DNA of 46,143 nucleotides from Methyloversatilis discipulorum (GTDB lineage Bacteria > Pseudomonadota > Gammaproteobacteria > Burkholderiales > Rhodocyclaceae). Within the stretch, counting starts at the first letter, position 1. Every line of letters begins with the position of its first letter. Shown in pieces: positions 1-8,428 of the stretch. Both the position numbers and the translations under genes were made by a program. Below the pieces are notes generated by a model. The model had not been told where the DNA came from, searched no databases, and saw only the letters and a list, made by a program, of their open reading frames with translations. The DNA lies in the NCBI RefSeq assembly GCF_018780585.1, contig NZ_JADMJL010000065.1, positions 1 to 46,143 of the forward strand, in the 5' to 3' direction.

Positions 1-86
1 TATGTCCCGAAACAGCACGAAAACGCTTGCGCCGGAACATAGAATCTCCCACGAATCCCGGCTTCCGCCGCCGATTGCGCGATCCC

Positions 87-174
87 TGTGGGAGCGGCCT
101 TGGCCGCGACGCAGCCGCTGCGGTCCGCAGGCTTCGGTGCAGGCTGCTGTCAGGGTCAGACGACCCCGCCCACA
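87..174. repeat. REP-type inverted pair (BIME-like unit)
   Basis: A REP-like hairpin (TGTGGGAGCGGCCTTGGCC, 87 onward) faces an inverted diverged copy at 149-174 with about 40 nt between. The same two repeat types recur at 1555-1771 and 32053-32383. The unit lies just downstream of the minus-strand aminotransferase. A 7-bp inverted repeat (GAACCCG at 175-181, CGGGTTC at 196-202) sits between the repeat and the stop codon and may help termination. Confidence 0.7.
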
Positions 175-202
175 GAACCCGACCTCGCCTGCGGCCGGGT
201 TC

Positions 203-1333
203 TCAGCCGGCGACCTTGTCCAGCGCCGCCTTGAAGCTCTGCACGGTGCGCTCGACGTTCTGCAGCTTGTCCAGACCGAACAGGCCGACGCGGAAGGTGC
301 GGAAGTCGGCCGGTTCGTCCACCTGCAGCGGGACGCCGGCGGCGATCTGCAGGCCTTGCGTCGTGAATTTCTTGCCCGACTGGATATCCGGATCGCTGGT
401 GTAGCTCACCACCACGCACGGCGCCTTGAAGCCTTCGGCGGCGACGCTGTCGAAGCCCTTGGCTTCCAGCAGCGCGCGGATCTGGCGGCCCAGTTCGATC
501 TGGTTGGCCTTCACCTTGTCGAAGCCGTAGCGCTCGGTTTCCAGCATCACGTCGCGCAGTTTCGTCAGCGCGTCGGTCGGCAGCGTCGCGTGATAGGCGT
601 GGCCGCCGTTCTCGTAGGCTTCCATGATCTGCAGCCACTTCTTAAGGTCGGCGGCGTAGCTGGTGCTGGTGGTGCCGTCGATGCGCGCACGGGCGCGTTC
701 GCCCAGCATGACCAGACCGGCGCAGGGCGAACCGCTCCAGCCTTTCTGCGGGGCCGACACGACGATGTCGATGCCGAGTGCGCCCATGTCCACCCACAGC
801 GTGCCGGCGGCGATGGCGTCGACCACGAACAGGCCATCGACCTCGCGCACCGCGGCAGCGACTTCACGCAGGTAGTCGTCCGGCAGCAGCATGCCGGCCG
901 AGGTTTCGACCTGCGGCGCGAACACCACGGCGGGCTTCTGTTCGAGGATGGCGGCGACCACTTCCTTGACCGGCGCCGGCGCGAACGCCTTCTGCGAACC
1001 CGGCTCCGGCTGGCGCGCCTTCAGCACGATCTGCTCCGACGGGATGCGGCCCATGTCGAAGATCTGCGTCCAGCGGAAGCTGAACCAGCCATTGCGGATC
1101 ACCATCACCTTCTGGTCGGTGGCGAACTGGCGCGCCACGGCTTCCATGCCGAAGGTGCCGCTACCCGGCACGACGACGGCCGACTTGGCGTTGTAGACCT
1201 GCTTCAGAACGCGCGAAATGTCCTTCATGACGCTCTGGAAGGCGGCGGACATGTGGTTCAGCGCACGGTCGGTATAGACGACCGAATATTCGAGCAGTCC
1301 CTCGGGATCGACATTGGGCAGAAGGCCGGACAC
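203..1333 (-). CDS. class V aminotransferase (alanine/serine-glyoxylate type)
   Basis: This 376-residue protein is a PLP-dependent fold-type I aminotransferase of class V, the family of alanine-glyoxylate and serine-glyoxylate aminotransferases. The PLP-binding lysine is K197 in SAPQKGWSGSPCAGLVML, and D172 in VVDAIAAG is the expected ring-nitrogen contact. PGSGTFGMEA near residue 56 matches the cofactor phosphate-binding loop. Length is normal for the family and the start MSGLLPNVDPEG is in a sensible place. Family-level assignment is safe, but the exact amino donor (serine, alanine or phosphoserine) cannot be read from sequence. In a methylotrophic or photorespiratory-like context such an enzyme would interconvert glyoxylate and glycine. 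It is transcribed away from the hydrogenase locus and shows no functional link to it. Confidence 0.85.
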   Translation of the reverse strand: MSGLLPNVDPEGLLEYSVVYTDRALNHMSAAFQSVMKDISRVLKQVYNAKSAVVVPGSGTFGMEAVARQFATDQKVMVIRNGWFSFRWTQIFDMGRIPSEQIVLKARQPEPGSQKAFAPAPVKEVVAAILEQKPAVVFAPQVETSAGMLLPDDYLREVAAAVREVDGLFVVDAIAAGTLWVDMGALGIDIVVSAPQKGWSGSPCAGLVMLGERARARIDGTTSTSYAADLKKWLQIMEAYENGGHAYHATLPTDALTKLRDVMLETERYGFDKVKANQIELGRQIRALLEAKGFDSVAAEGFKAPCVVVSYTSDPDIQSGKKFTTQGLQIAAGVPLQVDEPADFRTFRVGLFGLDKLQNVERTVQSFKAALDKVAG

Positions 1334-1554
1334 GGTGATCTCTCCGTTTCAGTGGGGTAGACGACAGATTTGCACCCCCGCTTGTGGCGGCGGCTGGACA
1401 GAACCTGCGGGTGTTCCGGGCGGACGGGTCCGTTCGGAGGGTCGGGATTCTAATCCACTGAGGCAGCTTGCCGGTATGTCGGGTTTCCGCTGTTGCCGCC
1501 CGGGCTGCCTTCGCCGATGGGGCGGCCGACCTGTCGGCGCCAGCGCCGGTTCTC

Positions 1555-1771
1555 TGTGGGAGGGGTCTTGACCCCGACGGCGGCGCATAACGAAGCCGGC
1601 GGACAGCGGAGGCCCTGTCGCGGCCAAGGCCGCTCCCACAGTGGAGGGCGCACGACTTTCGGCCGGAGCTCGGGCCAAGGTTCTGTGGGAGGGGTCTTCT
1701 GACCCCGACAGCGGCCTGAAGTGAAGCCGACGGACGGCAGCGGCCCCGTCGCGGCCAAGGCCGCTTCTACA
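1555..1771. repeat. REP array (two BIME-like units)
   Basis: Four REP-like hairpins alternate in orientation: TGTGGGAGGGGTCTTGACC at 1555-1580, an inverted copy with the GCGGCCAAGGCCGC core at 1617-1640, a forward copy at 1684-1711, and an inverted copy at 1748-1771. The spacers of the two units are themselves similar (both contain a GAAGCCG.CGGAC stretch), so the unit is a composite that has been duplicated. The array fills most of the 1334-1880 interval, in which I see no gene. Confidence 0.8.
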
Positions 1772-1883
1772 GTGGAGCGCCCGGTGGAAGCGTGCTTGCC
1801 AGACGCTGGCGGAAATCGGCAGATCTGCTTGCAACGCCGCCCGTCGACGCCCCGTCGCACCGTTCTCTCCGCGCATATCTTTT

Positions 1884-1915
1884 CCGATGCAGATCAATGC
1901 TTTGATCTGCATCAA
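1884..1915. promoter_or_regulatory. tandem FNR/Anr-type sites in a perfect palindrome upstream of hupS
   Basis: TTGATCTGCATCAA at 1902-1915 is an exact match to the FNR/Anr/FixK consensus TTGAT-N4-ATCAA. A second, weaker site, CCGATGCAGATCAA, lies at 1884-1897. The two are arranged so that 1886-1897 and 1902-1913 form 12-bp perfect inverted arms around a 4-nt loop. FNR-type control of hup operons is known in rhizobia. The distance to the hupS ATG is about 185 nt. That a low-oxygen regulator binds here is inference from the motif. Confidence 0.7.
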
Positions 1916-1944
1916 TATTTTTGCTGCGGCGCAGAAAATCCGGC

Positions 1945-1960
1945 TGGCCCGCAACTTGTT
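1945..1960 (+). promoter_or_regulatory. possible sigma-54 promoter (-24/-12) for hupS
   Basis: TGGCCCGCAACTTGTT resembles the sigma-54 consensus TGGCAC-N5-TTGC(A/T) with the GG at -24 intact, but the -12 GC reads GT. It is of interest because the window encodes HoxA, an NtrC-type activator that acts on sigma-54 promoters in related organisms. The match is imperfect, so confidence is low. Confidence 0.35.
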
Positions 1961-2100
1961 AGTAGCCACCACCCACCCGTGCGAATCGACGGTTCGTCCG
2001 AGGTGTTTCGAGGTCCGTGAGCACACGGCTCGCCGGAAACATGGCGTGCGGCGCAGGCGAGGGGCCCCAGACAACAAGAAGCACAGGAGAGAGACCAGGA

Positions 2101-3188
2101 TGGAAACCTTCTATGAGGTGATGCGCCGGCAGGGCATCTCGCGCCGCAGTTTCCTTAAGTACTGTTCGTTGACCGCCACCTCGCTCGGCCTCGGCCCGGC
2201 CTTCGTGCCGCAGATCGCCCACGCGATGGAAACCAAGCCGCGCACCCCGGTGCTGTGGCTGCACGGGCTGGAATGTACCTGCTGTTCCGAATCCTTCATC
2301 CGCTCGGCCCACCCGCTGGCGAAGGACGTGGTGCTGTCGATGATTTCGCTCGACTACGACGACACGCTGATGGCCGCCGCCGGGCACCAGGCCGAAGCGA
2401 TCCTCGAAGAGATCATGACGAAGTACAAGGGCAACTACATCCTGGCGGTCGAGGGCAACCCGCCGCTGAACCAGGATGGCATGAGCTGCATCATCGGCGG
2501 CAAGCCCTTCATCGACCAGCTCAAGCACGTCGCCAAGGACGCCAAGGCCATCATCTCCTGGGGTTCCTGTGCCAGCTGGGGCTGCGTGCAGGCGGCCAAG
2601 CCGAATCCGACGCAGGCCACGCCGGTGCACAAGGTCATCTTCGACAAGCCCATCATCAAGGTGCCGGGCTGCCCGCCGATCGCCGAGGTGATGACCGGCG
2701 TCATCACCTACATGCTCACCTTCGACCGCATCCCCGAGCTGGACCGCCAGGGCCGGCCGAAGATGTTCTACAGCCAGCGCATCCACGACAAGTGCTACCG
2801 CCGCCCGCACTTCGACGCCGGCCAGTTCGTCGAGGCCTGGGACGACGAGTCCGCGCGCAAGGGCTACTGCCTCTACAAGGTCGGCTGCAAGGGCCCGACC
2901 ACCTACAACGCCTGCTCCACGGTGATGTGGAACGAGGGCACCAGCTTCCCGATCAAGGCCGGCCACGGCTGCATCGGCTGCTCGGAAGACGGCTTCTGGG
3001 ACAAGGGCTCGTTCTACGACCGCCTGACCGACATCCACGCCTTCGGCATCGAAGCCAACGCCGATGAGATCGGTGGCACGGCGGCCGGTGTGGTGGGTGC
3101 CGCGGTCGCGGCGCACGCCGCCATCTCGGTGGCCAAGCGGGCACGCGACAAGGCCGTCGAGGCCAAAGCGGCGTCCACCAACAGCTGA
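2101..3188 (+). CDS. hupS: [NiFe]-hydrogenase small subunit, O2-tolerant uptake type
   Basis: Small, iron-sulfur subunit of a membrane-bound H2-uptake hydrogenase, passing electrons from the HupL active site to cytochrome b. The start at 2101 follows a GGAGA ribosome site and gives a Tat signal peptide (SRRSFLK at 14-20, cleavage after AHA at about residue 42). ORF extension upstream to 1887 is rejected. Counting from the cleavage site, cysteines fall at mature positions 17, 19, 20, 115, 120 and 149 (ECTCC, SCASWGC, PGCPP). These are exactly the six ligands of the 4Fe-3S proximal cluster of O2-tolerant group 1 enzymes such as HoxK and HyaA. The C-terminal part after residue 320 is alanine-rich and hydrophobic ([18 protein letters not shown]), the usual membrane anchor. 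It is followed by hupL after 24 nt. Confidence 0.96.
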
Positions 3189-3212
3189 TCCAGACACACG
3201 AGGAAGAACACC

Positions 3213-5069
3213 ATGGGTGCTTACGAAACACAGGGCTTCAAGATGGACAACACCGGCCGGCGCATCGTCGTCGACCCGGTCACGCGCATCGAGGGCCACA
3301 TGCGCTGCGAGGTCAACCTCGACAGCAACAACGTGATCCGCAACGCGGTCTCCACCGGCACCATGTGGCGTGGTCTGGAGGTGATCCTCAAGGGCCGCGA
3401 CCCGCGCGACGCCTGGGCCTTCGTCGAGCGCATCTGCGGCGTCTGCACCGGCTGCCACGCGCTGGCCTCGGTGCGCGCGGTGGAAGACGCGCTGGACATC
3501 CGCATCCCGCTCAACGCGCACCTGATCCGCGAGATGATGGCCAAGACGCTGCAGGTGCACGACCACGCGGTGCACTTCTACCACCTGCACGCGCTGGACT
3601 GGGTCGACGTCGTGTCCTGCCTGCAGGCCGACCCGAAGAAGACCAGCGACCTGCAGCAGATGGTGTCGCCCGCGCACCCCATGTCGTCGCCCGGTTATTT
3701 CCGCGACGTGCAGAACCGGCTGAAGAAGTTCGTCGAGAGCGGCCAGCTCGGCCCGTTCGCCAACGGCTACTGGGGCTCCAAGGCCTACGTGCTGCCGCCC
3801 GAGGCCAACCTGATGGCCGTGACCCACTACCTGGAGGCGCTGGACCTGCAGAAGGAATGGGTCAAGGTGCACACCATCTTCGGCGGCAAGAACCCGCACC
3901 CGAACTACCTGGTCGGCGGTGTGCCCTGCGCCATCAACATCGACGGCGACGGCGCCGTCGGCGCCCCGATCACGATGGAACGCCTGAACTTCGTCGAGGC
4001 GCGCATCAAGGAAATGATCGAGTTCAACAACAACGTCTACATCCCGGACGTGCTCGCCATCGGCACGATCTACAAGCAGGCCGGCTGGCTGTACGGCGGC
4101 GGTCTGGCGGCGACCAACGTGGCCGACTACGGCACCTACGAGAAGGTGCCGTACGACCACAGCACGCATCAGCTGCCGGGCGGCGTCATCCTCAACGGCA
4201 ACTGGGACGAGATCCACGAAATCGACCCGCGCGACCCGGAGCAGGTGCAGGAGTTCGTCAATCACAGCTGGTACAAGTACGCCGACGAATCCAAGGGCCT
4301 GCACCCGTGGGACGGCGTGACCGAACCGAACTACGAGCTCGGCGCCAAGACCAAGGGCACGCGCACCAACATCGAGGAGATCGACGAGAGCGCCAAGTAC
4401 TCGTGGATCAAGTCGCCGCGCTGGCGCGGCCACGCAGTCGAGGTCGGCCCGCTGTCGCGCTACATCCTCGGCTACGCGCACGCCGCCAAGGGCAACAAGT
4501 GGTGCCAGCGCGTGAAGCAGCAGATCGACGAGTCGGCGGTGGCGATCAACAGCGCCATCCCGAAGGCGCTCGGCCTGCCGGAGACGAACTTCAGCGCCAA
4601 GCAGCTGCTGCCCACCACCATCGGCCGCACGCTGGCGCGCGCACTGGAAAGCCAGTACGCCGCCGAAATGATGATGGACGACTACAAGCAGCTGATCGGC
4701 AACATCAAGGCGGGCGACACCAGCACCGCCAACGTCGAGAAGTGGGACCCGAAGACCTGGCCGAAGGAAGCCAAGGGCGTGGGCACCGTCGCCGCACCGC
4801 GCGGCATGCTGGGCCACTGGATCCGCATCAAGGACGGCCGCATCGAGAACTACCAGTGCGTCGTGCCGACCACCTGGAATGGCAGCCCGCGTGACACCAA
4901 GGGCCAGATCGGCGCCTTCGAGGCCAGCCTGATGAACACGCCGATGGTGAATCCGGAACAGCCGGTTGAAATCCTGCGCACGCTGCACTCGTTCGACCCC
5001 TGCCTCGCCTGCTCGACGCACGTGATGAGCGAGGACGGCCAGGAACTGACCACGGTGAAGGTGCGCTGA
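3213..5069 (+). CDS. hupL: [NiFe]-hydrogenase large subunit, uptake type
   Basis: Catalytic subunit that binds the Ni-Fe(CN)2CO site and splits H2 in the periplasm after co-export with HupS. It has 618 residues, normal for group 1. The N-terminal motif [11 protein letters not shown] supplies C75 and C78. The C-terminal motif DPCLACSTH supplies C597 and C600, followed by a 15-residue tail ending in TTVKVR that HupD would remove after H603. It has no signal peptide of its own, as expected for a partner carried by the Tat signal of HupS. The start is preceded by GAGGAAG. Neighbours are hupS upstream and hupE 35 nt downstream. Confidence 0.97.
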   Translation: MGAYETQGFKMDNTGRRIVVDPVTRIEGHMRCEVNLDSNNVIRNAVSTGTMWRGLEVILKGRDPRDAWAFVERICGVCTGCHALASVRAVEDALDIRIPLNAHLIREMMAKTLQVHDHAVHFYHLHALDWVDVVSCLQADPKKTSDLQQMVSPAHPMSSPGYFRDVQNRLKKFVESGQLGPFANGYWGSKAYVLPPEANLMAVTHYLEALDLQKEWVKVHTIFGGKNPHPNYLVGGVPCAINIDGDGAVGAPITMERLNFVEARIKEMIEFNNNVYIPDVLAIGTIYKQAGWLYGGGLAATNVADYGTYEKVPYDHSTHQLPGGVILNGNWDEIHEIDPRDPEQVQEFVNHSWYKYADESKGLHPWDGVTEPNYELGAKTKGTRTNIEEIDESAKYSWIKSPRWRGHAVEVGPLSRYILGYAHAAKGNKWCQRVKQQIDESAVAINSAIPKALGLPETNFSAKQLLPTTIGRTLARALESQYAAEMMMDDYKQLIGNIKAGDTSTANVEKWDPKTWPKEAKGVGTVAAPRGMLGHWIRIKDGRIENYQCVVPTTWNGSPRDTKGQIGAFEASLMNTPMVNPEQPVEILRTLHSFDPCLACSTHVMSEDGQELTTVKVR

Positions 5070-5104
5070 AGCGCGCCCACGACATAACGAAATCAGGAGG
5101 AAAC

Positions 5105-5695
5105 ATGAATACGTCCCTCGTTCGCCGCGCCTCCGTCGCGGCCGCCCTGGCGCTGGCAGCCGGTGTCGCCCAGGCGCATGAAGGTCACGGCGCACACGGC
5201 CTGGCCGCAGGCCTGGCGCATCCCTTCGCCGGCCTTGATCATCTGCTGGCGATGATCGCCGTCGGTCTCTGGTCGGCCGCCGTGCTGCCCGCCGCACAAC
5301 GCCTGGCCGGCCCGGCCTTCTTCCTGCTCGCGCTGCTGGCCGGTGCCTTCGTCGGCGTGCAGACGGGTGCCGGCGTCTTCATCGAAGCCGGTGTCGCGCT
5401 CAGCGTCGCACTGTTCGGCGTGCTGCTGCTGGCGCGCCGCCAGCTGCCCGCGGTGGCTGGCTTCGCGCTGATCGCCGCGGCCGGTGCGCTGCACGGCGTC
5501 GCGCACGGCGCCGAGTGGGCGGCGGGCTCGTCCTTCGCCGCATACGCGGCCGGCTTCGTGCTCGGCTCGGCGCTGCTGCACGCCGCCGGTCTGATCGCCG
5601 GCAGCTGGCTGGCGCGTGTGCCGGCCTGGGTCTGGCGCGTGCAGGCGGCAGGGGTCGGTGCCGCCGGCCTGTTCATGTTCGCGTCGCGCATCTGA
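5105..5695 (+). CDS. hupE: HupE/UreJ-family nickel permease
   Basis: A 196-residue integral membrane protein of the HupE/UreJ family, secondary nickel transporters that supply hydrogenase or urease. It has a signal-like N terminus (AAALALAAGVAQA, about residues 13-25) followed by the histidine-rich entry HEGHGAHG and the family signature HPFAGLDHLLAM. Six hydrophobic segments follow to the C terminus. The start lies behind a strong AGGAGG. In Rhizobium leguminosarum hupE lies after hupD, whereas here it is between hupL and hupC. It would import Ni2+ across the inner membrane for HypA/HypB. Confidence 0.92.
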   Translation: MNTSLVRRASVAAALALAAGVAQAHEGHGAHGLAAGLAHPFAGLDHLLAMIAVGLWSAAVLPAAQRLAGPAFFLLALLAGAFVGVQTGAGVFIEAGVALSVALFGVLLLARRQLPAVAGFALIAAAGALHGVAHGAEWAAGSSFAAYAAGFVLGSALLHAAGLIAGSWLARVPAWVWRVQAAGVGAAGLFMFASRI

Positions 5696-5720
5696 AGCAC
5701 CCAACCGCGGGAGACGACAG

Positions 5721-6449
5721 ATGTCCGCAACTACTGAAAAGCTTTCCCACGCCACCGGCATCGACGAGGGGGCGGTTGCTCACGGCCGCTCGATCAAGTC
5801 GGTCTACGTGTATGAAGCGCCGGTGCGCGTGTGGCACTGGATCAACGCGCTGGCGATCACGGTGCTCGCGCTGACCGGCTACTTCATCGGCTCGCCGCTG
5901 CCGACGCAGCCGGGCGAGGCCAGCGCCAACTTCCTGATGGGCTACATCCGTTTCGCCCACTTCGCCGCCGGCTACGTGCTGGCGGTCGGTCTGCTCGGCC
6001 GCACCTACTGGGCCATCGTCGGCAACCACCACGCACGCGAGCTGTACTGGGTGCCGCTGCTGACCAAGGCCTACTGGGTCGAGGTGCTCGGCATGCTGAA
6101 GTGGTATGCCTTCGTCAGCCCGCGGCCGGGCCGCTACGTCGGCCACAACCCGCTGGCGCGTTTCGCGATGTTCTTCGGCTACCTGCTGCTCACGCTGTTC
6201 ATGATCTGCACCGGCTTCGCGCTGTACGGCGAAGGCGCGCAGATGGGATCGTGGCAGGACCTGATGTTCGGCTGGGTCATTCCGCTGTTCGGCCAGTCGC
6301 AGGACGTGCATACCTGGCATCACCTCGGCATGTGGGGGCTCATCGTGTTCATCATCCTGCATGTCTATGCGGCCATCCGCGAAGACATCATGGGTCGCTC
6401 CAGCGTGGTGAGCACGATGATTTCCGGCCACCGCACCTTCAAGGACTGA
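5721..6449 (+). CDS. hupC: Ni/Fe-hydrogenase b-type cytochrome subunit
   Basis: A 242-residue di-haem cytochrome b of the HyaC/HupC/HoxZ family that anchors HupSL to the membrane and reduces quinone. The ATG at 5721 (MSATTEKLSH) is chosen over an upstream in-frame extension that runs back through hupE. Four membrane helices are visible, with haem-ligand histidines in VRVWHWINALA, GYIRFAHFAAGY and DVHTWHHLGMW. It ends 4 nt before the HigA-like gene, so translation of the operon is tight here. Confidence 0.95.
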   Translation: MSATTEKLSHATGIDEGAVAHGRSIKSVYVYEAPVRVWHWINALAITVLALTGYFIGSPLPTQPGEASANFLMGYIRFAHFAAGYVLAVGLLGRTYWAIVGNHHARELYWVPLLTKAYWVEVLGMLKWYAFVSPRPGRYVGHNPLARFAMFFGYLLLTLFMICTGFALYGEGAQMGSWQDLMFGWVIPLFGQSQDVHTWHHLGMWGLIVFIILHVYAAIREDIMGRSSVVSTMISGHRTFKD

Positions 6450-6453
6450 GGCC

Positions 6454-6879
6454 ATGTCCGCCGCCACCTCGCTTGCAGCCAGCACCGCAGCGGCGGACAC
6501 GCCCACCGCCTCCTCGCGCGAAAGAAGGCTCGTTGTGCACCCCTTGCGTCCCGGACGGTCACCCCTGCAACGCGTACCCGCCGGCATTCCGGTGCGTGCG
6601 CCGTGGCATCCGGGACGATTTCTTTCGCGCAATTTCCTCGAACCGCTCGGCATGTCGCAGAGCGAAGCCGCCCGCGCGCTCGGCATGTCGCGCCGCCGTC
6701 TGCACGAGATCGTGCACGGCCAGCGCGCGATGACGCCCGACACCGCCATCCGCTGCGCCCTGCTGTTCGGCACTGACGCCGCCTTCTGGCTGGCGCTGCA
6801 GTCCGCCTGGGACAGCTTCCACGCCTGGAAGGCGCTGCGCGCCACGCCTCACGCCACGCTTCCGCGCGGCACTCACTGA
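6454..6879 (+). CDS. HigA-like XRE-family DNA-binding protein inside the hup operon
   Basis: This 141-residue protein has a helix-turn-helix of the HigA addiction-module antitoxin type in its C-terminal half: HPGRFLSRNFLEPLGMSQ, then SEAARALGMSRRRLHEIVHG and the typical TPDTAIRCALLFGTDAAFW. The N-terminal 45 residues are low-complexity (alanine, threonine, serine, arginine) and look disordered. No HigB-type toxin gene is adjacent: hupC ends 4 nt before and hupD starts 24 nt after. A role as an operon-specific transcription regulator is therefore more likely than toxin neutralisation, but this is inference. It cannot be excluded that a toxin is encoded elsewhere. Confidence 0.8.
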   Translation: MSAATSLAASTAAADTPTASSRERRLVVHPLRPGRSPLQRVPAGIPVRAPWHPGRFLSRNFLEPLGMSQSEAARALGMSRRRLHEIVHGQRAMTPDTAIRCALLFGTDAAFWLALQSAWDSFHAWKALRATPHATLPRGTH

Positions 6880-6903
6880 TTTTTTCCGAAGGAAGGTCCG
6901 ACC

Positions 6904-7578
6904 ATGAACCCGAATCCGTCCGGATGCAGCTGTCACCCTCCCCGTGACAGCATCGTCGTGCTCGGCATCGGCAATGTGCTGTGGGCTGACGAAGGCTTCG
7001 GCGTGCGCTGCGTCGAAGCGCTGCAGCAGCGCGTCGAGTTCGACGAAGGCGCCGGCGACGCCCCGGAGGTGCAGCTGATCGACGGTGGCACGCAGGGGCT
7101 CTACCTCGTGCAGCACGTGCAGGCGGCCGACTGCCTGCTCATCTTCGACGCCATCGACTACGGCCTCGAGCCGGGCACGCTCAAGTGCATCGCCAACGAC
7201 GACGTGCCGCGCTTCATGGGCGCGAAGAAGATGAGCCTGCACCAGACCGGTTTCCAGGAGGTGCTGATGCTGGCACAGCTGACCGGCCAGTACCCGCGCG
7301 AAGTGCTGTTGATCGGTTGTCAGCCGGAAGAGCTGGAGGACTACGGCGGCAGCCTGCGGCCGTCGGTGCGCCGGGCGATGGACGACGCGCTGGCGCTCGG
7401 CCTGGACACGCTGCGCCGCTGGGGCGCGCGGCCGGTGCCGCGCACCACGCCGCTGACCGAGCGCGAGTGCATCACCTTCGCCGAACTCGAACTGACGCGC
7501 TACGAAGGCGAACGTCCGCCGGAAGAGCTCGCCTGCCGCAGCGGTGACGCCCGCTTCTTTCCTTCGCTGGAGGGCTGA
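6904..7578 (+). CDS. hupD: hydrogenase maturation protease for HupL
   Basis: Nickel-dependent endopeptidase of the HyaD/HybD/HupD family that trims the C-terminal tail of HupL after the last active-site histidine. The family signature GIGNVLWADEGFGVR is at about residues 22-36, and the metal-site residues are visible as E in ADEGFG, D in FDAIDYG and H in SLHQTGFQEV. At 224 residues it is somewhat longer than typical members because of a C-terminal extension after GARPVPRTTPLTE. The start is behind AAGGAAGG. The next gene begins 3 nt after the stop. Confidence 0.94.
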   Translation: MNPNPSGCSCHPPRDSIVVLGIGNVLWADEGFGVRCVEALQQRVEFDEGAGDAPEVQLIDGGTQGLYLVQHVQAADCLLIFDAIDYGLEPGTLKCIANDDVPRFMGAKKMSLHQTGFQEVLMLAQLTGQYPREVLLIGCQPEELEDYGGSLRPSVRRAMDDALALGLDTLRRWGARPVPRTTPLTERECITFAELELTRYEGERPPEELACRSGDARFFPSLEG

Positions 7579-7581
7579 GCC

Positions 7582-7923
7582 GTGTGTCTGGGCATACCGA
7601 TGCAGGTGATGGCCCTCGAACCGGGCCACGCGCGCTGCGTGGGCCGGCTCGGTCTGCGCCGCGTGCGCACTGCGCTGGTCGGCGATGTGGCGGTCGGTGA
7701 CTGGCTGCTGGTCTTCCTCGACAGCGCGCAGGAACGCATTACGGTCGAGCGGGCGCAGGAGATCGACGCCACGCTGGACCTGATCGAATCCGTCATGCAG
7801 GGCGAGGCCGGTGACGGCGCTGCCGCCTTCGCACTGCCGTCGGCAATGAGCAGCGAACAACTGCGGGCGCTGTCCGGCGCCCGTGCGGACACGCAGGACA
7901 ACACGCAGGGAGAAATCGCATGA
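7582..7923 (+). CDS. hupF: HypC/HupF-family hydrogenase assembly chaperone
   Basis: A 113-residue HypC paralogue beginning MCLGIPMQV. Cys2 is essential in the family because it contacts the Fe cofactor or the large subunit precursor. The start codon is GTG at 7582, fixed by the need to place Cys at position 2. The C-terminal part after about residue 80 is longer than in HypC, which is typical of HupF. HupF is thought to protect HupL during assembly under oxygen. A second family member, hypC, lies at 13784. Its stop overlaps the hupG start (ATGA). Confidence 0.92.
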   Translation: MCLGIPMQVMALEPGHARCVGRLGLRRVRTALVGDVAVGDWLLVFLDSAQERITVERAQEIDATLDLIESVMQGEAGDGAAAFALPSAMSSEQLRALSGARADTQDNTQGEIA

Positions 7924-8414
7924 GCATCGAAACCGCATCATCCGAAGCGGTCGTCACGTTGCCGGTCGCCGCGCCGGCCCTCGTGTCGCCGCTGATCGAC
8001 CGCCTGGTCAGCGCGCACGGCGCGATCTGGCTCACCGCCGATAATGTCGCCGACTGGGCGGCCGCCGGCGGCGACCGCGTCATCCTGCTGGCCGGCGACC
8101 CGGTGCGCTTCCCCGAAGCGCTCGACGTCGCGGTGGTGCTGCCCGAACTGCGCCAGCATTTCGCGCAGCGCTTCGCCGTCGGCGTCGCCACCCGCGAACA
8201 CGAGGACGCCATCGCCAAGCGCTACGGCTCGATCCGCTGGCCGGCGCTGGTGTTCGTGCGCGACGGCCAGTACGTCACCGTGCTGTCCGGCATGCTCGAC
8301 TGGGACGTCTATGTCGAGCGCGTCGCTGAGGCGCTGGCGATGCCCGCGTCGCGCGCACCCACCATAGGCATCCCGGTGCGCAATGGCAGCGCATCCGATT
8401 CTTCCTGTCACTGA
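7920..8414 (+). CDS. hupG: HupG/HyaE thioredoxin-like assembly chaperone
   Basis: A 164-residue protein of the HyaE/HupG family, a thioredoxin-fold chaperone for the Tat-exported small subunit. The fold is recognisable (DRVILLAGDPVRFPEALDVAVVLPEL and the later WPALVFVRDGQYVTVLSG), but there is no CxxC, as in other HupG proteins, so it is not a redox enzyme. It starts inside the hupF stop (ATGA overlap). Its likely partner is the HupS precursor before export. Confidence 0.9.
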   Translation: MSIETASSEAVVTLPVAAPALVSPLIDRLVSAHGAIWLTADNVADWAAAGGDRVILLAGDPVRFPEALDVAVVLPELRQHFAQRFAVGVATREHEDAIAKRYGSIRWPALVFVRDGQYVTVLSGMLDWDVYVERVAEALAMPASRAPTIGIPVRNGSASDSSCH

Positions 8415-8428
8415 GCGGAGTACGGCAC

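Noticed and set aside
2-1360. Long + strand open frame opposite the aminotransferase
   Set aside because: The minus strand encodes a complete class V aminotransferase with its PLP lysine. The + frame has no domain and typical antisense composition.
1887-2100. N-terminal extension of HupS
   Set aside because: The Tat signal peptide begins at the ATG at 2101, which has a ribosome site. The extension would put the FNR-type site in the coding sequence.
1959-5297. A 1112-codon open frame on the minus strand opposite hupS, hupL and hupE
   Set aside because: It is the antisense shadow of high-GC coding. The + strand genes have complete motifs and ribosome sites, while this frame has a composition rich in R, H, V, D, A and no recognisable domain.
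6880-6903. A HigB toxin gene next to the HigA-like gene
   Set aside because: The space to hupD is only 24 nt and upstream is hupC, so no toxin gene fits.
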